A DNA stretch of 30,167 bases from Sporisorium sorghi (GCA_023212695.1 JALCCG010000256.1:1-30167), one strand, 5' to 3'. Shown: positions 1 to 9,360, numbered from the stretch's first letter. The notes: generated from the letters alone by a model not told the origin. Made by a program: numbers and translations.

Positions 1-23
1 CTCTCCCTCTTCGAACCACCACC

Positions 24-40
24 AAAAAAAAAAAAAAAAA

Positions 41-82
<42 letters not shown>
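24..82. repeat. A19 run followed directly by C40 run
   Basis: Nineteen A residues (24-42) are followed without interruption by forty C residues (43-82). The block lies 23 nt beyond the NOT2 stop codon. Read in the NOT2 direction it is a G40 tract followed by T19. Either it is a true low-complexity 3' flank or it is an assembly or sequencing artefact near a contig end; the sequence alone cannot decide. Confidence 0.95.
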
Positions 83-83
<1 letters not shown>

Positions 84-105
84 CTTCGTGGTCACCCTAC
101 TACGC

Positions 106-2012
106 CTACGACTGCTGGCTCTGCGGTGCAGGCGAAGGCTCCTGCTGCTGCTGAGACTGCGGCCTCTGCTGCTGCTGCTGGGCCGCTGCCACCGCCGCTG
201 CCTGCTGCGCCGCCGCCTGAGCCGCCAAAGCCTGCGCCTGGCTCGGCACCTTTTCCTCCAACATCTCGTACATCAAGTGGAAATTCTTCGACACCTTCTC
301 CCACACCGACGGGTCGAAGAACACATAAGTGCCGCGCTCGTACGTCGGCGTCTTCTGCGTAGGCTCCGTGTTCTGCTCCTTGGTCAGCCACACATGCAGC
401 TCCTTGTGGTAGCGCCAGTTGCGGGCATACAGCTCCTGCGCCGCCACCTCCTGCAGCACATCGCGCGGTGTCGAGTAAAAGATGAAGAACAGCGTCTCGT
501 CCGAAAACGACGCAATCTTGCTCTGTGCCGGCGGCGGAGGCTGCACGTTGTAGCACGAGGGCAAGGTGAACTCGGGCTCGACGCGCGACGAGGCGAGCAT
601 GTTGTTTTCCGACCAGGGCGTGATGAACGACGGATGCAAGGGATCCGACTGGTTGAGGTTAAGCCCAAACGTTTGCAGATCCACACCCATGGACAGCATC
701 GACAGATCCGGATCCGACGACTTGATCAGCGTCAGCAGGCCCAGCAAGCCGAATCGATCCGCTGGCGAAGTAAGGATCTGCTGCGCCGGTGTCTGCGCCA
801 TCGCACCCCTCTGGCCAAGCCCATTGTTAGAGCCCGCTGCGCCCTGAATCGCGTCACCTCGAATCGAAGCATTGTCGGTCAAAGGCGAAGATGCGCCGAG
901 GTTGCCAGCTGCGTTGCGGACGCTCGAGAGCGGCGATCGCGCGGAAGACGGCGAAGACGAGCGCTGAAGTCCGTTGAGCTGATTCGGTGCTGCTCCTCCG
1001 TTGTTGCCGCCAAAGAGCGATCCTGGTGGCGCCCACGTCTGCTGCTGAACACCCAGGCCGGGTCCAGGTGGTCCTGCGCCGAGCTTCGTTGCGTAGTTAC
1101 GATCGGGCTCGCCAAATCCACCTCTCGCTGCTGACAAGGATGCGTCGGTTCTGGCGCCACCACCTACTACGGAACCCAACAAGCTCTGCCTGTGCTGTTC
1201 GCGCTGCTGATGTTGGTGCTGAAGTGCTGCTGCTGCTGAAACCTGTTCTGCGACTCCATGCGGAAATCCATCGTCGCCAGTGCGTCCTTCTGTCGAGCCG
1301 GTCTGGTTGAGCGCTGGGAAGTCGTCCTGGTTGAAGTTGCGAAGCGGCGCACCGCCGCGCAGAGCCGCTGTTACGCCACCGGTACCCGCCTGCGTCGCAT
1401 AGCTTGACAAGGGTTGATTGAGACCGCCAAGACCGGGCGCGCCACCCTGCTGACCCTGACCTCCTCCCAATGCCGGAAAGTCGCTGAGGTTGAGCTCACC
1501 ACCTTGACCTTGCCCTTGCGATTGCCCTGCCGACTGACCCGAAAGCCCAGCCAATTGCGATGCCAAACTCGCTGCACCTGTCGTGTTGTTGGACCCTGAT
1601 CCGCCGAATGGGAAGCCGCCAGCGCCACCTGCAAAAGATGGATGCGGAAGTGACAGAGTCGACAGAGTCGGAGGCGTAAGTACTGGAGCTGGTGAGGCTG
1701 GGTTCCCAAGAGCATGCAACGTACCTTGTTGTGATTGCGGCATACCCGGGAAGGAGCCCATCATGCGCGGGCCGCCTTGCAGATATGGATACATGGCTGC
1801 GTTGATGGCGGGGCCAGGACTGGACGTAGGAGATGCGGTGTTGTTTGTATGCGAAAGCCTGTTTGCGAATGCAGGAAGCGGATGGTTCTGCCGTTGATTT
1901 GCGGAACCTATCGAGGCAAGAGATGGAGATGAGCAAGGTGAGCAATCAAAGACGTGAAGACTGTAGATGTGATTATGCGCAGAAGAAGCGATGACCTACC
2001 TGGTCTTTGCAT
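106..2012 (-). CDS. NOT2: CCR4-NOT complex subunit NOT2 (two exons)
   Basis: NOT2 is a scaffold subunit of the CCR4-NOT deadenylase, which shortens poly(A) tails and affects transcription. The C-terminal NOT-box is clear: a DRFGLLGLL stretch, the DP.LHPSF..PW segment, and a final region with FIFYSTPRDVLQ, the NWRYHKELHVWL motif and a Y..G.YVFFDP..W segment. The first two thirds are Gln/Gly/Ser-rich with two DFPAL motifs, as in other NOT2 proteins. The tail is Gln/Pro/Ala-rich. My model has exon 1 at 2012-2000 (ATG plus 10 nt), an intron at 1999-1908 (GTAGGT...GATAG, with CTCAC as possible branch site), and exon 2 at 1907-106, giving 604 residues that begin MQRPGSANQRQ. Without splicing, the first ATG of the long frame is at 1794 (562 residues). 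I prefer the spliced start because the frame stays open above 1794 and the joined N-terminus resembles other fungal NOT2 starts. Identity is firm; the start is inferred. Confidence 0.88.
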
Positions 2013-2289
2013 GACCGAGCAGAAGGCAGAGTAGCTAAAGATCTAGCTATGGTTCTGTAGCGATTGTCGAGGTGCGCGATGAGACGACAAGAGTCAGCGG
2101 ACGCTCTGAAATGCTGAGTCGAGATGCAACTTTGCCCGCACACCGAAATGCCAGAAGATGGCTGCCTGATGCGAGGATGCGAAGAGCTCCGTTTCGTAAC
2201 CTAACCAAGCCTGGCGTTGAGTCGTTCCGTTGGCGGTGATACCTACAGCTTCTTCTGTGGTAGCAAAGCTTCGTGGTGGATGGAGAGCA

Positions 2290-2315
2290 AGAGAGAGAGA
2301 GAGAGAGAGAGAGAG
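2290..2315. repeat. (AG)13 microsatellite
   Basis: Uninterrupted AG dinucleotides. The tract is the reverse complement of the TC tract at 2482-2516, so the two form an inverted pair separated by 166 nt in the NOT2/GLO3 divergent promoter region. Confidence 0.95.
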
Positions 2316-2478
2316 GAATGGAGACGAAGAAGACCCTAAAACCAATTTTGCGGATGCGACGTGCAAGTCAGTCTGCGCCTCTTTCGCGGTCAGCTGAATG
2401 AAGACGCCTTGAAGAGAGCAACGCCTGCGCCTTTACGGGCTGCAGACCGCTGGTTGGCTGATGAAGCAGCTTTGCTCT

Positions 2479-2481
<3 letters not shown>

Positions 2482-2516
<35 letters not shown>
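2482..2516. repeat. (TC)17 microsatellite
   Basis: An uninterrupted 35-nt TC tract, the longest dinucleotide repeat in the window. Polypyrimidine tracts of this kind are common in fungal promoters and 5' leaders. It is complementary to the AG tract at 2290-2315. Confidence 0.95.
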
Positions 2517-2519
<3 letters not shown>

Positions 2520-3060
2520 GCCTAGCTCGCCTGATCATCCGGCTTGGTATTGGCCGAATTGCGAAGAAAATGGCCATTTGCGGCGTTTTGTATTGACCGG
2601 AGGCGGTTTGTATTGCGCTCTTGAAGTGGGCTTCGATCGTGGATACAAGAAGGTGGTTTTGAATTCAGTTGACCTCAAGTCTCGCCAATAGAAAAAATAT
2701 TCCCTTCTCCGCAGCGAGTGAAGGTCTAACAAATTCCAATCAAAAAAAAATCGGGCGGTCTGCCGTCTACGTGTCTTCTTCGCTCAGGAATCGTGGGAGA
2801 GGCGCACAGATGCAGCATGCGTCTCCGGTGTCGAGTGTCTGTTTCTCTCCCGCGTCTCTCTCTCTCTCTGCTCTGGAAATCAACAGACACGCATTTCCAG
2901 AACAGAAGGCTCGCTCGTCTCTCTGTTCTTCTCACCATCCCCATCGACACCTCATCCTCACGCAGAGCACATCCTTGTCTCGTGTCTCTCTGCTAGATTG
3001 CACTTCCCCACAAAAGCATTCGTCCGCTTCGATCTCGGCAGCAGAGAAAACTAGCCCACC

Positions 3061-4726
3061 ATGGCTGACGGACCTTCCAAAGATGAGCTCGTCGAGATCT
3101 TCAAGTCGCTCAAGGCGACACAAAAGGGTAACAAGGTATGTCTTCATCATCAACGATGACTCGATCGACGATGAACACTCAACCTTAATTTCTACCTTTC
3201 AATCTCGACAGGTCTGCTTCGACTGCGGCGCCAAAAACCCAACATGGGCTTCTGCCACGTACGCCATCTACATCTGCCTCGACTGTTCGTCCGTGCACCG
3301 CAACATGGGCGTGCACATCACGTTTGTTCGATCTACCAACCTCGACTCGTGGCACTGGTCTCAACTTCGACTCATGAAGGTCGGAGGCAATGCTGCCGCT
3401 GCCGAGTTCTTCAACAAGAAGGGGGGCGCGCATCTGCTCGCCCCGTCTACCGAGGGTAAGGTCAAGTACACTTCATCGGTTGCCTTGGCGTACAAGGAGG
3501 AGCTGCAGAAGAGGGCGTTGCAGGATGCGGCTGGCCAGAGCCTCAACAGTCCCGTCTACTTCCCCGGACTGGCTGTGGCTTCGACTGAGACGGCGACTCC
3601 AGCAGCTGGTGTAAAGGCCGGTGGTGGTGGAGACATGGACGACTTTTTCGACGAATGGGACAAGCCTGCATCAGCTGCCAAGTCAGCACCCGCAGCAGCA
3701 GCCAAAGCAGCACCAGCACCCAAACCAGCTCCTGCACCAGCCGCCGCGCCCAAGACCGTCACTTCTGCCTCGTTGCGCGCTAGCAGTTCCGCCGCTCGCA
3801 AGACGCTAGGTGCTGTTAGCCGCACATCGTCCGCCAGCTCGACACCGGGCACCACTACTCCCACGGGCACGGGTCCCACCGCCACCAGCGCGCCGACCGC
3901 CACTGCGCGCCCTGCGCGAGCAGGAAAGCTCGGCCTTGGCGTGAAAAAGGCAAGCGCACCCATCGACTTTGCAGCAGCTGAACGAAAAGCCAAGGAGGAA
4001 GAAGCAGCGCGTGCTGCCGAGGCCAAAGCGGCGGAAGATGCCGAAGCAAAGGCACGCGAGGCACAGAAGGCCAACGAGCAGGCGGCCGAGGCGGAGCGCA
4101 TTGCGCGCGAGGCTGTCAAAGCGGCCATGGGCAAGACGTCTGCGGCCGCGTCCAAGAGCGGCTCCGCCTCTGCCGCGCGAGGGTCTGCTGCGGCTGCGGC
4201 GCCGGACGCATTCGCTGCCGCCAAGGCCAACGGCGACATGGACCGTCTGGGCATGGGCTTCGGTCGGCTCGGCATGAAGGCCAACGCGCACCAGGCCAAG
4301 CTCGCCGCCGAACGTGCTGCGGCCGCTGCCAACAACGCCTCCGCTACCGACTCGGATGTGGGCGAGAACGAGCCGAGCTACGCACGCAACAAGTTCTCCG
4401 GCCAGAAGAGCATCTCGTCCGACCAGTACTTCCAGCGCGGCTCGTACGACCCACAGGCAACGAGCGAGGCGCAGCAGCGCCTGCAGTCGTTCCAGGGCCA
4501 GACGTCCATCTCGTCCAACCAGTACTTTGGCCGCGAGGAGGACGAGGAGGGCGAGCAGGCGCAGATGCAGAACGGCGGCGACTTTGGCGATATCGAGGCC
4601 ACGGCGAGAGAGTACTACCAGCGGTTCATGGCGAATCCGGACGTGCAGAGCAGCATCGACAGCTTCAGGTCGGGCGCGCTCAAGCTGTCCCAGTATCTCG
4701 AGGATCTCAGCCGCAATGGGGCTTAG
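3061..4726 (+). CDS. GLO3: ADP-ribosylation factor GTPase-activating protein, Glo3/ArfGAP2-3 type
   Basis: It stimulates GTP hydrolysis on Arf1 at the Golgi and works with COPI coatomer in retrograde Golgi-to-ER transport (family knowledge). Exon 1 is 3061-3135, the intron 3136-3211 (GTATGT...CGACAG, 76 nt), and exon 2 3212-4726, giving 529 residues. The start is the ATG in a CCACCATGG context. The ArfGAP zinc finger is C27-X2-C30-X16-C47-X2-C50, followed by the catalytic arginine R55 in VHRNMG. An acidic-aromatic patch DDFFDEWD lies at about 168-175. An Ala/Pro/Ser/Thr-rich linker and an Ala/Glu/Lys/Arg-rich helical stretch (about 280-335) follow. Two copies of the Glo3 regulatory motif are present, ISSDQYF at 426-432 and ISSNQYF at 458-464. 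These motifs separate Glo3/ArfGAP2-3 from Gcs1/ArfGAP1. The gene converges on UBC1 with about 200 nt between stops. Confidence 0.95.
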
Positions 4727-4930
4727 GGCTCGAGTTTGCAACGTGCTTCCTCCGCTTTTGTTTGGCTTGCGATCCCATTATCCACGTTCTTTTTTCTGTT
4801 CCAAGAGCTTGTGTGTGTTGGTCTGTGCTGGTGAGTGCTGTTGGAACGCTCACCGTCTGCGTCAGAGCTGTGATGGTGCTGATATGTCTTTCATTCGTGA
4901 CTTTGGAAGATACATGCTTTTGGAAGATGC

Positions 4931-5872
4931 TCATTTGAGCAGCTCGTTGAGGACTGTGTCGTCAGTAATGTTGCGGACGCTGTTGGGAAGAGAGAACAAG
5001 AGAACACGTCAGCGCATGCACAGAGTGTGGGGGGTAGAAGCAATGCGAAGTGAGACTTACTTTGCACCTCGGTAGTTGAGCTTTTTGAGCACTTCGATCA
5101 CCTTGTTGCTCTCGAAGCCCATGTTGACGAACTGGTCGACGTGCTCGCGTTTCAAGCCTGCCAGCAGGACCGGATCCGCCTTTTCGTCTGTCTGTCCCGC
5201 CTTGGTCTGACCATTTGCGGGTGGCTGTGCCGACTCGGAGCCGTTTGCGTAGATCTCGGTCCAGTACCTTGCCGTTTTCTCGAAATCGTTTTTGTCACGA
5301 AGGTAGTGACTCGCCACCTGTGCGTCTTGTGGATCGTGTGGCTCGGGCGAGCAGAGCAGCGAGCGGAGCGACATGAGCGTCGACTTGAGCGTGAGCACGG
5401 GCGACCACTGGTCTTTGAGAATGTCGAGGCAGATGGCGCCGGATTGCGAAGAGACGTTGGGGTGGTATACGCGGGTAATGAACTTCATCTTGATGGGCTG
5501 AAATGGGTAGCCTTCGGGCACGACGATGTCCTGCGGAGTAAAAGTGATAAGGATGCGAGGAAAGACTTGTCAGCTCAAGCAATCAAGATCAATGAGCGTG
5601 AGCGTTGGAGAACGTTGCTACATACCACATCGAAGGTGCCCTTCTCGTAAGGAGAGTTCTCGGGCCCTGGGAAGGTGCCAACGAGGTGGAATGGCGACTC
5701 TATGCGGTTCGATCAAGTAGAACAAGGAGTGTCAATTTCCGCACCGTCTGATTACGCTAAGGGACTGGCTTGGCTGCTCACCATCTATCAACGAGATCTG
5801 GATGCCCGAGACCTTGTCATTCTTGCAATCGTTGATCTCCTTGTTGATTCGCCTCAATCGTGCGTCTCCCAT
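4931..5872 (-). CDS. UBC1: Ubiquitin-conjugating enzyme E2 with C-terminal UBA domain (Ubc1/UBE2K type), four exons
   Basis: This E2 accepts ubiquitin from E1 on a cysteine and passes it to substrates. Ubc1/UBE2K enzymes build K48-linked chains and the UBA binds ubiquitin (family knowledge). My model has exons 5872-5782, 5699-5626, 5530-5061 and 4979-4931, with introns of 82, 95 and 81 nt, all GT...AG. The product is 227 residues starting MGDARLRRINKE. The UBC fold carries the HPN motif at 78-80 and the catalytic Cys89 in GAICLDIL. After a Gln/Lys/Thr-rich linker, the UBA covers about 181-227 with the MGF loop. The 49-nt last exon supplies UBA helix 3 (NITDDTVLNELLK). Reading through the last donor meets an in-frame TAA at once (5059-5057), giving a 212-residue form with an incomplete UBA. 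All junctions are in phase and rebuild a family-typical protein. Confidence 0.93.
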
Positions 5873-6517
5873 GTTTGCTGCTGCGGTGAGGGTGCGGAAC
5901 CTCGAATGCGGAGTAGTGGAGAGCTGGTTGGTGGATTACGACTTGCTTGCCTGCGAAAAGATACGGTGTTGCTCGTGGTCGTTGTCTTGCAATGAGCCAA
6001 GCCAAAGATGTTGCTCTGCTCTGCGAGTGAGCTGATGGTGGTGGAGAGGAAGGGAGGAAGGAAGCAGAGCGAGTGCGGCAAAGTGTGATTGGGTTAGGTT
6101 GATGTGAGCAAGCCGCTGATTTTTCTGAGCTGAGTCGAGAGAGGCGGTGCGTGTCCCAGTCACAGGGCCAAAGCAACTTTAAAAGTCACAAAAAGTCACA
6201 CACAGCTGCGCCCACGCTGAGCCGTCTGAGCCGCTCCACATGCTTTTGGCTTTGCTTGCTTGCCCCTAGTTAGCTTAGCGCAGCGCGAGTTCCCTTTCTT
6301 TTTCTTCTGGAAGAAGTCGAAAAAGTCACAAATTAAAGGACAGCCAAAAAAAGAGGCCCACAAAATCATGTCGAAAAAAAAGTGAATGCTCAGTCACTCA
6401 CTACTCGCTCACCATCACCATCGTCGTCGGTCTTTTTGTTCGCTCTTCGATGTTGCTGATGCCGGCCTTCTCGCACTGACGTCTTGAACGGGCAGTTCGC
6501 AACGGGGTATCGTCACG
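5873..6517. promoter_or_regulatory. Divergent intergenic region UBC1/GPN2
   Basis: Both promoters must lie in these 645 nt. The region holds three exact copies of AAAAGTCACA (listed separately), A/T-rich patches such as 6331-6381, and a G/A-rich stretch near 6040-6070. No other gene is supported here. Confidence 0.6.
6181..6330. promoter_or_regulatory. Three copies of AAAAGTCACA
   Basis: Exact 10-nt copies lie at 6181-6190, 6191-6200 (head to tail) and 6321-6330, all in the same orientation in the shared UBC1/GPN2 promoter. GTCAC resembles part of bZIP or CRE-like half sites (TGAC/GTCA), but the factor is unknown. Calling it regulatory is inference from repetition and position. Confidence 0.45.
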
Positions 6518-7873
6518 ATGCCATTCGCCCAACTCGTCATCGGCCCACCGGGCTCGGGCAAGACGACCTACTGTTTCGGCCAGTATCAGTTCCTCTCTCT
6601 TCTCTCGAGACCGTGCAGCGTGGTCAACCTGGATCCAGCCAACGACCGACTTCCATATCCATGCGCTGTCGACATCAACCGTCTCATCTCTGTACGCGAC
6701 GTGATGGCCGAGCTCTTGCTTGGTCCCAATGCTGCCATGCTCTACTGCATCGAGTACCTCGAAAAGAATGTCGACTGGCTCATCCAGGAGCTCAAGCGGG
6801 TGATGGAAGAGCAGCGACAGGGCAAGACCGGTCAGCTGGCAGGAACTGGAGACCAAGTGGCACCCATCGGTCCGGTCAGTGCTGGGTTCGAGTACCTGAT
6901 CTTTGATCTTCCGGGTCAGGTTGAGCTGTCGACCAACCATCCAGCACTCAAGCGCATCCTCGAGACGCTCGAGAAGCAGCTCGGACTCCGCTTTGTGGCT
7001 GTCCATCTCACCGACGCTACGCATATCACGGACGCATCTCGCTACGTCTCGATTCTCATTCTGGCTCTGCGAGCCATGCTCACTCTCGAGCTTCCGCACG
7101 TCAATGTACTCTCGAAGGTCGACTTGCTCGGCCAGTCGTACATGTCCCGATCCAAGCGCTCGCTGGACCGCTACGACAACCACAGCGACGACGACGACGA
7201 CGCTTCGGATGCAGATATGGAAGACGCCGACAAGGATGCGGCTGGCCCTGCTGGCATGGGTCTGCAATCCGATCTGGCTTTCAACCTCGACTTTTACACC
7301 CAGGTGCAGGACCTCTCGTACCTCCGCGACCTTCTCTCACAGCCATCCGGTCCCGGCTCTTCACGGCGCAACGAAAAGTACGGCAAGCTCAACGAAGCCA
7401 TCTGCGAGCTTGTGGAGGATTTCGGACTGGTCTCGTTCGAGACGCTCGCTGTCGAGGATAGGCGATCCATGTTCCGCCTTTTGCAAGTGCTCGACAAGGC
7501 GGTGGGCTACATCTACGTCTCGCCTTCCGCCACTGCGCTGGATCTTGACGCAGAGGGCGCAGAGGGCGCCTACGAGCCTGGTCGAGCGTCGGCAACCGCA
7601 TCTGCTGCGCTCCGGGCGCAGACGCGCGCAGGCATGGGTGCAGATCCTCACTCGCTCTTCAGTGTCGCTGACCGAGGCGATCCCCTTGGCTGGGGTGATG
7701 CGCTCGAGGTTCAAGAGAGGTACGTTGATCATAGGGATCTTTACGAGGAGGCAGAGATGGAGGAGCGCAAGGAGCGACACGAGAAGGAGTGGGAGGAAAA
7801 GGTGTGGTCCGAGGTTCGTAAGGTGGCCAAGCAGGAAGCAGAGAAGAAGAAAGCGGGGCAAGCGCAGTCTTGA
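6518..7873 (+). CDS. GPN2: GPN-loop GTPase 2
   Basis: GPN GTPases act in assembly and nuclear import of RNA polymerases II and III (family knowledge). The protein is 451 residues in one exon. The P-loop GPPGSGKTT is at 9-17 very near the N-terminus, the family-defining GPN tripeptide at 69-71 in LLGPNAAML, the G3-like DLPGQ at 130-134, and a NKxD-like SKVD at 199-202 in NVLSKVDLL. These place it in the Gpn2 group rather than Gpn1/Npa3 or Gpn3. It is longer than the usual 310-350 residues for two reasons: an Asp-rich insertion at about 223-240 after the SKVD motif, and a charged Glu/Lys/Arg-rich C-terminal tail from about residue 405. The ATG at 6518 is the natural start because the P-loop follows almost immediately. 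It converges on POLD4 with 180 nt between stops. Confidence 0.95.
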   Translation: MPFAQLVIGPPGSGKTTYCFGQYQFLSLLSRPCSVVNLDPANDRLPYPCAVDINRLISVRDVMAELLLGPNAAMLYCIEYLEKNVDWLIQELKRVMEEQRQGKTGQLAGTGDQVAPIGPVSAGFEYLIFDLPGQVELSTNHPALKRILETLEKQLGLRFVAVHLTDATHITDASRYVSILILALRAMLTLELPHVNVLSKVDLLGQSYMSRSKRSLDRYDNHSDDDDDASDADMEDADKDAAGPAGMGLQSDLAFNLDFYTQVQDLSYLRDLLSQPSGPGSSRRNEKYGKLNEAICELVEDFGLVSFETLAVEDRRSMFRLLQVLDKAVGYIYVSPSATALDLDAEGAEGAYEPGRASATASAALRAQTRAGMGADPHSLFSVADRGDPLGWGDALEVQERYVDHRDLYEEAEMEERKERHEKEWEEKVWSEVRKVAKQEAEKKKAGQAQS

Positions 7874-8053
7874 GAGAAGCAGCAGAATGCATTTGTAACA
7901 GTAATCAGCAATCATTGTCCATCGTAGCATCCGGCTGAGATCGTCTGCATTGCAAAAGCAGTGTGGGGTATAAAGTACAGCACCCGGAGGGGTCGAGAGC
8001 GTGTGAATACAAAGTAGCAGAGGTGCGAGACGTAAGCATGGACATAGAGCCGA

Positions 8054-8578
8054 TCAAAGACCGTGGGCAACAAAGACGTTCTCCTTGTACTCCTTGACGC
8101 CCTGTTTGGTGGTGAGGATATCGTGGATCTCCTGGGGCGGGTCCAAGTCGAGCTGTTTTGCGCGCTGCCATCGCTCGAGCCGGGACATGCCCATGCACGG
8201 GCCGTAGTTGGGATCCAGATCGAATACCCTCAAAATCTGCTGGATGCGGTTCTCGTGGTCGATGTGCACGGATTTCGACGGCGGGACGTTCACGGTGCGC
8301 TTGGTCTTGCGCCACAGCCCGTCCCAGCGCGCATCGTCTACGTCGAGCTCGGGTCGTTTTGCGTCCTCTTCATCTTGTGCTGTTGTAGTGGCGCTGGTGG
8401 GCGAGGGCTTGCGCGCGAGCGAGGCGGTCAGCGGTTTGGTCGGTGTCGATGTGGTCGGGGTGGCCTTGAGGTTGGTCTTGCCCTTGAGCTGGTCCTTGGC
8501 TGAGGCGGAGAAGGTCGACTTGGGCTTGGACTGCGCCCGGAACGAGAGCGGCCTCTGCGTCGAGCCTTTGGGCGGCAT
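8054..8578 (-). CDS. POLD4: DNA polymerase delta subunit 4 (p12/Cdm1 family)
   Basis: This is the smallest, non-catalytic subunit of DNA polymerase delta, which stabilises the holoenzyme and contacts PCNA in animals and fission yeast (family knowledge). The protein is 174 residues from the ATG at 8578 (MPPKGSTQR). The open frame runs further upstream, but that part is a hydrophobic non-conserved stretch, so I exclude it. The diagnostic C-terminal block has a LRVFDLD segment, the YGPCMGMSRLERW motif, an RAKQL.LDPP segment and a short end, the same arrangement as human POLD4. The N-terminal half is Lys/Ser/Thr/Pro-rich and probably disordered. No perfect PIP box is visible. The subunit is absent from budding yeast, so a fungal copy is informative. 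Confidence 0.88.
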   Translation of the reverse strand: MPPKGSTQRPLSFRAQSKPKSTFSASAKDQLKGKTNLKATPTTSTPTKPLTASLARKPSPTSATTTAQDEEDAKRPELDVDDARWDGLWRKTKRTVNVPPSKSVHIDHENRIQQILRVFDLDPNYGPCMGMSRLERWQRAKQLDLDPPQEIHDILTTKQGVKEYKENVFVAHGL

Positions 8579-9024
8579 GGTGTGAGAGTGCTGTAATGAC
8601 AGTGCGTAGAAAAGTAGGAAATGTAGTGCGGATGATTGCAATCTAACGATAGCTGAGAGGATGATGGTGATGATGGCGAGCAACGACGATGAACGGATGG
8701 ATGCTTGCTGAGTGAGAGAGTGGAGGATGAACCAACACTCAATTTTTGCTTCAAAATGTTACGTCGAGCAAAGAAACACGCGGTCGGATCGCGACCCAGG
8801 AAATCGGTTGGGCATTTTGTCGTGCAGCTGGCCGCAGCTGGCGTTGCAACCGGCGGGAAACCAGCGTCTGGCTGCTGATTTTGCACGCGACGTGTGGCTG
8901 GCCTCGTGCATGTCTGTGCGCCTGGCGACAATCAGTCAGCGCTGCACCTCTCCGACGGACGAGCGAGGCTACACGAGATGCCGCATTTCGGTGGAAAGGC
9001 CTTGGCTTGCCGAGGTGCGTGAGC

Positions 9025-9045
9025 CCAAGCCAAGCCAAGCCAAGC
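9025..9045. repeat. CCAAG pentamer repeat, about four copies
   Basis: Head-to-tail CCAAG units decay into CCTAGCC on the right. Short and non-coding; no function can be assigned. Confidence 0.8.
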
Positions 9046-9360
9046 CTAGCCTCGCATCGTGGCTGCTCTAAACGCCGTCTTCACCGCGTTTGTCCTGGCT
9101 TTTCGTGGCTCGGTGCGGAGAGGCGCGGCACAACGGCACATGCACGCGAGGTCTGTGCTGGACTGCGTTCCAACGGCAATCCTCAAGCCAAAAGGATAAG
9201 GAGCTGCGGGAGCCGATGCTTTTCATCTGGTGGCGACAGGAGGAACCACTCGACGGATTGTGATTGAGCAAATTGTGGTTGGTGGGGGTCTACGACGAGA
9301 GCTGGCATAGCAACAACGCCTTGTTCATGAGGTACAAAAAATTTATCATTTGCCGTGCGC

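Larger units (their letters stand above)
2013..3060. promoter_or_regulatory. Divergent intergenic region NOT2/GLO3
   Basis: About 1 kb separates the two divergent start codons, so it should hold both promoters and 5' leaders. It contains an AG tract (2290-2315), a TC tract (2482-2516), and a shorter TC tract around 2855-2869 in the presumed GLO3 leader. The open frames here lack protein-like composition. I see no obvious TATA box. Confidence 0.6.

Noticed and set aside
3806..4741. Long minus-strand frame opposite GLO3
   Set aside because: A shadow of GC-rich alanine codons; the plus strand encodes a well-recognised ArfGAP.
8579..8683. N-terminal extension of POLD4 with a hydrophobic segment
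   Set aside because: The added residues are not typical of the family, and the ATG at 8578 gives a normal lysine-rich start.
8756..8878. 40-codon basic ORF upstream of POLD4
   Set aside because: The start is plausible, but there is no family, no conservation evidence, and such short frames are expected by chance in a 2.5-kb gap.
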